From: Cetobacterium somerae ATCC BAA-474
GTDB lineage: Bacteria > Fusobacteriota > Fusobacteriia > Fusobacteriales > Fusobacteriaceae
Direction of reading: 5' to 3'
Length of the DNA: 37,041 bases
NCBI RefSeq assembly: GCF_000479045.1
Contig: NZ_KI518213.1
Span: 1-37,041 of the forward strand
In this document: positions 33,579 through 37,041 of the stretch, in pieces
Layout: every line of letters begins with the position of its first letter
Position numbering within the stretch: position 1 is the first letter of the stretch
The notes under the pieces: generated by a model
Seen by the model: only the letters and a program-made list of their open reading frames with translations
Databases searched by the model: none
Told to the model about the DNA's origin: nothing
Position numbers and translations under genes: made by a program

Positions 33579-34376
33579 TTAAACCTCATCTTTTTTTAGC
33601 TTACCTGTTGATTTCCAAGCTAAAAACAGAAGTATTAATGTTGCTACAATTTCAATTACTATAATTTGTTTAAAACTTTGAAGTATTAATGTTGATAAAA
33701 TTTGCTGATATTTCTCTCTAAGAATAACGTATATATTAAAAAATATCATACCTCCAACTAAAGCACTTCCAAAAAATGGTATTAAATTTTTATTTCTAGC
33801 TACAGAAAAATTTTTCCTATTTTGAGGAGCTTTTATTGCAAAAATCATATAATCTCTAATTATAACGCCTCTTAAAATAGTTGTTATTGGATAATACATT
33901 CCTAGTGATAACGCCAAACAAATAAATAATGACATATTTGCAGCACTAATTTTTCTTTGAGTATTTTGCAAAAATTGACTATCTATATATATCTCTCTTA
34001 CCATCGGATTTACATCTAGCAACTCTTGGATGGCATGAAGGTTTTTTTCATCTTTAAAATATACAATTATTGAATTCGGTAGTGGATTTTCGCTTTTAGG
34101 TATAACTATTTCCAATTCTTTTTGTAAATTTCTAAAAGCTTCCTCTTTCGATAAAAATCTTGTTCCCTTAACATTTTCATTTTCTATAAGAAACTTTTCA
34201 AACTCTTGTAGTTTCTCTTTTGAGTTATCATTTTGTAACTCAATAGTAAAAAAATAATCACTCTTTAATATTTTCCCAATAAAGTAGCTATTAGAAGATA
34301 ATGAAATAAATATATTAAATATAATAAAACTTAATGTCAATGCTATAAATGTTCTTGCCCCTTTTCTTCTTTCCAT
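33579..34376 (-). CDS. ftsX: FtsX-like cell division permease
   Basis: Membrane partner that transmits conformational change to periplasmic wall-hydrolase activators. The 265 residues have one N-terminal span (about 10-28), an extracytoplasmic domain with the family pattern FLSKEEAFRNLQKEL and NPLPNSIIVYFKD (about 99-113), then three hydrophobic segments (about 147-170, 198-222, 237-255) in place of the usual three C-terminal FtsX helices. ATG with GGGAG upstream. The EnvC-like partner follows directly. The ATPase gene ftsE, which normally precedes ftsX, is absent: the upstream neighbours encode transketolase. Confidence 0.82.
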   Translation of the reverse strand: MERRKGARTFIALTLSFIIFNIFISLSSNSYFIGKILKSDYFFTIELQNDNSKEKLQEFEKFLIENENVKGTRFLSKEEAFRNLQKELEIVIPKSENPLPNSIIVYFKDEKNLHAIQELLDVNPMVREIYIDSQFLQNTQRKISAANMSLFICLALSLGMYYPITTILRGVIIRDYMIFAIKAPQNRKNFSVARNKNLIPFFGSALVGGMIFFNIYVILREKYQQILSTLILQSFKQIIVIEIVATLILLFLAWKSTGKLKKDEV

Positions 34377-34395
34377 CTCTTCTCCCTAATTAAAA

Positions 34396-34424
34396 TATAG
34401 AGGCCAGTTTAACTCGCCTCTATA
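34396..34424 (-). terminator. Terminator after the transketolase genes
   Basis: Arms TATAGAGGC (34396-34404) and GCCTCTATA (34416-34424), with an additional inner AGTT/AACT pairing, followed on the minus strand by TTTTAATT. It lies between the transketolase C-terminal subunit and ftsX. No new promoter is obvious in the 20 bases before ftsX, so ftsX may rely on readthrough or on a promoter inside the upstream gene. Confidence 0.75.
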
Positions 34425-34435
34425 CTATATATTTT

Positions 34436-35359
34436 CTATAAGTTTTCTTTTATCACTGATATTAATTTCGTTGCCGTTAATTCATACTTTTCTAATAATT
34501 CTTCAGCTTTTCCACTTTGACCAAACACATCATAGATTCCAACTTTTTTAACTAATGTTGGATGCGTCTCTGATAAGAACTCTGATACTGCTGATCCAAG
34601 TCCACCTATTACAGAATGCTCTTCAGCTGTTACAATAAATTTTGTTTCTTGAGCAGCTTTTAGAACTGTCTCTCCATCTAAAGGTTTTATTGTTCCTACA
34701 TTTATTACTCTTACTGAAACTCCTTCAGCTTGTAGCTTTTCTGCTGCTTCTAAAGCTCTTGCTGTCATAAGTCCTGTTGCTAATATTGTAACATCAGTTC
34801 CTTCTTTTATAGTATTTGCTACCCCTATTTGAAAATCATATGAATCATCAAATAATACTGGCACATCTAATCTTCCCATTCTTATATATACTGGTCCATT
34901 ATACTCTGCTGCTGCAAATATCATTTTTTTAGTTTCTGTAGCATCTGCTGGTGATAATACTACCATTCCCGGAATACTTCTCATTAAAGAGATATCTTCA
35001 ACTGATTGGTGCGATCCTCCATCTTCTCCTACTGAAATTCCTGCATGCGTTGGAGCTATTTTTACATTTAACTTTGGATAAGCTACTGTATTTCTTATTT
35101 GCTCAAATGCTCTTCCTGCTGCAAACATCGCAAAAGTAGAAGCAAATGGTATTTTTCCACATGTAGCAAGTCCAGCTGCTGTTCCAATTAAATCTGCTTC
35201 AGCTATTCCAACGTTTATATGTCTTTCTGGGAATGCCTCTTGAAATAGATTTGTTTTTGTTGATTTTGTTAAGTCTGCATCTAAAACAACTATATTATTA
35301 TTTTGTCTTCCAAGCTCTACTAATGCTTCTCCGTAAGCCTGTCTTGTAGATTTTTTCAT
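34436..35359 (-). CDS. Transketolase C-terminal subunit
   Basis: Carries the pyrimidine-binding and C-terminal domains of a split transketolase (pentose phosphate pathway; transfers two-carbon units using thiamine diphosphate). The 307 residues show NVGIAEADLIGTAAGLA with the catalytic Glu that activates the cofactor, THAGISVGEDGGSHQSVEDI and TVTAEEHSVIGGLGSAV. Alone it cannot bind the diphosphate end of the cofactor and needs the N-terminal subunit encoded 20 bases upstream. ATG with GGAGG upstream. Confidence 0.93.
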   Translation of the reverse strand: MKKSTRQAYGEALVELGRQNNNIVVLDADLTKSTKTNLFQEAFPERHINVGIAEADLIGTAAGLATCGKIPFASTFAMFAAGRAFEQIRNTVAYPKLNVKIAPTHAGISVGEDGGSHQSVEDISLMRSIPGMVVLSPADATETKKMIFAAAEYNGPVYIRMGRLDVPVLFDDSYDFQIGVANTIKEGTDVTILATGLMTARALEAAEKLQAEGVSVRVINVGTIKPLDGETVLKAAQETKFIVTAEEHSVIGGLGSAVSEFLSETHPTLVKKVGIYDVFGQSGKAEELLEKYELTATKLISVIKENL

Positions 35360-35379
35360 TATTTCATCCTCCGAATTTA

Positions 35380-36207
35380 TTATATCTCTGATACTTTCTC
35401 TAGCTCTGCTATCGCTCTTTCTGTCTCTTCACATGTTGGAGCAACTCCATGGAATCCACAAACATTTTCCATAAATGATACTCCTTTACCTTTTACAGTT
35501 TTAGCAATAATTACTGTCGGTTGCCCTTTTGTTTCTCTCGCTTTATCTAAAGCATCAAATATCTCTTGGAAGTTATGTCCATCAATCATAATTACATTCC
35601 ATCCAAAAGCTTCCCATTTTTTATCTAGAGGCTCTACACCCATAATTTTATCTACATTTCCATCTATTTGAAGATTGTTTGAGTCAACGAAAGCACATAT
35701 TGAATCAAGCTTAAAGTGTGCTGCTGACATTGCCGCTTCCCATACTTGTCCCTCTTGTAACTCTCCATCTCCCATTAAAACATAAGTTCTATAGTTTTCT
35801 CCTGAGATTCTAGCTGATAATGCCATTCCATTAGCTACAGATAACCCTTGTCCTAAAGAACCTGTTGATATCTCTATACCTGGAAGTTTTTTCATATCTG
35901 GATGACCTTGTAAAGGTGATCCGTAAGCTCTTAAAGTTCCTAAAAGTTCTCTATCAAAGTATCCTCTTTCAGCTAAAGCAGAGTAAAGTACTGGAGCCGC
36001 ATGTCCTTTTGATAAAACAAATCTGTCTCTTCCCTCCATTTTTGGGTTCTTAGGGTCAATATTCATTTCTGAAAAATATAGTGCAGTTACTATATCTGCA
36101 GCAGATAGTGATCCTCCTGGATGACCTGATTTTGATTTACAAATCATTTGAACAATGTCTTTTCTAATTTTAGTAGCTTGTTCTACTAAAAAGTTAATGT
36201 CTCTCAT
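35380..36207 (-). CDS. Transketolase N-terminal subunit
   Basis: Carries the diphosphate-binding domain of the split transketolase. The 275 residues show SGHPGGSLSAADIVTALYF, the substrate histidine region VLSKGHAAPVLYSAL, and the thiamine diphosphate/metal motif MGDGELQEGQVWEA ending in DSNNLQIDG. The reading frame extends to TTG 36222, but that codon lies in the ribosome-binding region (GAGAGGAG); ATG 36207 is correctly spaced. Together with the C-terminal subunit it forms one enzyme and supplies pentose phosphates, including the ribulose 5-phosphate used by KdsD. Confidence 0.94.
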   Translation of the reverse strand: MRDINFLVEQATKIRKDIVQMICKSKSGHPGGSLSAADIVTALYFSEMNIDPKNPKMEGRDRFVLSKGHAAPVLYSALAERGYFDRELLGTLRAYGSPLQGHPDMKKLPGIEISTGSLGQGLSVANGMALSARISGENYRTYVLMGDGELQEGQVWEAAMSAAHFKLDSICAFVDSNNLQIDGNVDKIMGVEPLDKKWEAFGWNVIMIDGHNFQEIFDALDKARETKGQPTVIIAKTVKGKGVSFMENVCGFHGVAPTCEETERAIAELEKVSEI

Positions 36208-36239
36208 TTTTTCTCCTCTCAATCCTTTTATTTAGTTAA

Positions 36240-36269
36240 ATTATATTAAAAATTAACTTCTTTTGTCAA
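36240..36269 (-). promoter_or_regulatory. Consensus promoter of the split transketolase
   Basis: Minus-strand TTGACA (36264-36269), 18 bases, TATAAT (36240-36245), about 33 bases before ATG 36207. Both boxes match consensus exactly, implying strong expression. Confidence 0.9.
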
Positions 36270-36274
36270 GTTAA
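36253..36274. promoter_or_regulatory. Inverted repeat over the transketolase -35 box, candidate operator
   Basis: Arms TTAACTT (36253-36259) and AAGTTAA (36268-36274) are perfect inverted repeats with an 8-base spacer, covering most of the -35 box and part of the promoter spacer. The arms are not followed by a T-run, so it is unlikely to be a terminator. A repressor site is a reasonable guess; the protein is unknown. Confidence 0.45.
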
Positions 36275-36303
36275 GGTCCAGGATTTCTATAAATTTTCAT
36301 GTA

Positions 36304-36912
36304 CTAAAATAGGATTTTAACTTTTTCAAATATTAAGTGTACAATAAAAGTGATAGAATTGCTTATTTCATCATATTTTACTGCACTTAAAAATACACAA
36401 ACTCCTGCAAAAAAGGTAAATGGTCTAAAAAATTTTTCTTCTTTTTTTATATTTTTTACAATTGTGTACACTCCTAATAAAGTCAAAATCAAAACTTCAA
36501 TATAAGTTTGGGAATATTTTATTGATAAAAAAATACAATATATTCCTGTTAAAAAAATAAATCCCTTACTTCCTTTTACGCCTAAACATATTCTACAATA
36601 TGGAAAATATATTAATGCTCCCCTTGACCATCCCTTTGGAAAAAAGTCAAAAATCATATGCAATCCCAATGCTAATGCAAAACCCATTATTGAAAATCTA
36701 AAAACTTCAACATCTTTTTGAGTATTGTAAAAATATATCATTATCCAAAGCATTATTGGACTATGAGTTAAAATATTTCTATGCTTTATCTTCAATTTAA
36801 AATCCCAATCGGGAAATTTTAATCCTATTAAAAAAGACATCCAAATTAATATCAGTCCTATGAAACTCATAGATTCAAAAACTTCAATAACTTTTGTAAA
36901 ATCTATTATCAT
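36304..36912 (-). CDS. YdjM-like membrane-bound metal-dependent hydrolase family protein
   Basis: The 202-residue product is mostly hydrophobic (about five spans) and carries the family's membrane-proximal motif: PDWDFKLKIKHRNILTHSP (about 34-52, with the HR-x3-THS pattern) plus GLHMIFDFFPKGW (about 83-95), giving His and Asp ligands typical of the YdjM/DUF457 group. Its substrate is not known; the family is annotated as metal-dependent hydrolase on motif grounds. ATG with AAGGA upstream. It is flanked by a terminator on one side and the transketolase promoter on the other, so probably monocistronic. Confidence 0.7.
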   Translation of the reverse strand: MIIDFTKVIEVFESMSFIGLILIWMSFLIGLKFPDWDFKLKIKHRNILTHSPIMLWIMIYFYNTQKDVEVFRFSIMGFALALGLHMIFDFFPKGWSRGALIYFPYCRICLGVKGSKGFIFLTGIYCIFLSIKYSQTYIEVLILTLLGVYTIVKNIKKEEKFFRPFTFFAGVCVFLSAVKYDEISNSITFIVHLIFEKVKILF

Positions 36913-36936
36913 GCAATATCCTTTCTATTTTTTCAT

Positions 36937-36942
36937 ATTATA
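36937..36942 (-). promoter_or_regulatory. -10 element of the YdjM-like gene
   Basis: Minus-strand TATAAT (36937-36942), 25 bases before the ATG. The -35 region is only T-rich, so the promoter is incomplete by sequence. Confidence 0.45.
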
Positions 36943-36965
36943 TCATATTTTTTTAAATGAAAAAA

Positions 36966-36999
36966 TAAAAAAGAGAGTTAAGTTTTAAACTTAACTCTC
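36966..36999 (-). terminator. Terminator of the gene entering from the right (probably tuf)
   Basis: Arms GAGAGTTAAGTTT (36973-36985) and AAACTTAACTCTC (36987-36999) pair perfectly around a single unpaired base (the actual loop will be larger), followed on the minus strand by a T-run. A strong terminator for a highly expressed gene. Confidence 0.9.
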
Positions 37000-37018
37000 A
37001 ATATTTTAATAAGTAAGA

Positions 37019-37041
37019 TTACTTAGTAATTTCTGCAACAA
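37019..37041 (-). CDS. tuf: 3' end of a gene cut by the window edge, probably elongation factor Tu
   Basis: Only the last codons are present: on the minus strand they read V-A-E-I-T-K-stop, with the two remaining bases fitting another Val. EF-Tu proteins end in GAGVVA-x-x-x-x, so VVAEITK fits, and the strong terminator suits a highly expressed gene. Six residues are thin evidence. Confidence 0.4.

Noticed and set aside
34436..36222. Transketolase halves as a frameshifted gene
   Set aside because: Each half has its own start, ribosome-binding site and stop with a 20-base spacer, and both contain complete domains.
1..37041. CRISPR arrays, tRNA/rRNA genes, insertion sequences, toxin-antitoxin pairs
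   Set aside because: Looked for repeated spacers, tRNA-like cloverleaf sequence, transposase motifs and small paired genes; none found.

Overview
The window is a 37 kb stretch of a very AT-rich bacterial chromosome. A Gram-negative cell type is indicated by a Kdo pathway (kdsD, kdsA) next to murE. Strong ribosome-binding sites (AGGAGG-like), near-consensus TTGACA/TATAAT promoters, frequent GTG/TTG starts and low GC, together with the gene families present, point to Fusobacteriota (Fusobacterium, Cetobacterium or relatives). That assignment is inference from content and style, not from a database match. There are no tRNA or rRNA genes, no CRISPR array, no insertion sequence and no gap above 300 bases. 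Apart from the pst operon on the plus strand, every gene is on the minus strand.

Layout. 1-3393: plus-strand phosphate operon pstC-pstA-pstB-phoU behind an 11-bp tandem repeat that looks like a Pho box; pstS probably lies just upstream, as a terminator sits at position 1. 3392-8341: minus-strand operon prfA-prmC-queA-rsmD-xseB-ispA (translation termination, tRNA/rRNA modification, isoprenoid chain synthesis). 8366-9670: a three-gene ECF sigma factor / one-span membrane protein / periplasmic helical protein cassette. 9668-14430: miaB-rho-(LysM-M23 peptidase), a terminator, then ispG. 14449-15140: Ogg2-type 8-oxoguanine glycosylase. 15172-19781: SNF2 helicase with an uncharacterised 586-residue partner. 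19789-23371: DUF1858 redox protein, and murE-kdsA-kdsD for cell wall and LPS core. 23374-23861: secreted FMN-binding-like protein. 23875-28282: tdk, a TruA-like pseudouridine synthase with a KH-like tail, an HD-domain protein, a B12-binding radical SAM protein and ung. 28304-34376: ftsX-envC-like-nadK-recN-(degenerate Xer-like protein)-era. 34396-36274: split transketolase under a strong promoter that carries an inverted repeat over its -35. 36304-36942: a YdjM-like membrane protein. 36966-37041: a terminator and the last codons of a gene that looks like tuf.

Functional links: PrmC modifies the GGQ glutamine of RF1 encoded just upstream. FtsX and an EnvC-like degenerate LytM protein are adjacent, as expected for a septal amidase activation system, but no ftsE is nearby. 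MurE, KdsA and KdsD supply envelope precursors. I found no mobile or defence system. The most unusual items are a tyrosine-recombinase-like protein that has lost nearly all catalytic residues inside a conserved housekeeping operon, a PrmC with a duplicated N-terminal domain, a TruA-like enzyme with a KH-like tail, the ECF cassette, and the SNF2 partner of unknown function. Several gene starts were moved downstream from the longest reading frame because of ribosome-binding-site or promoter positions; these are noted per gene.
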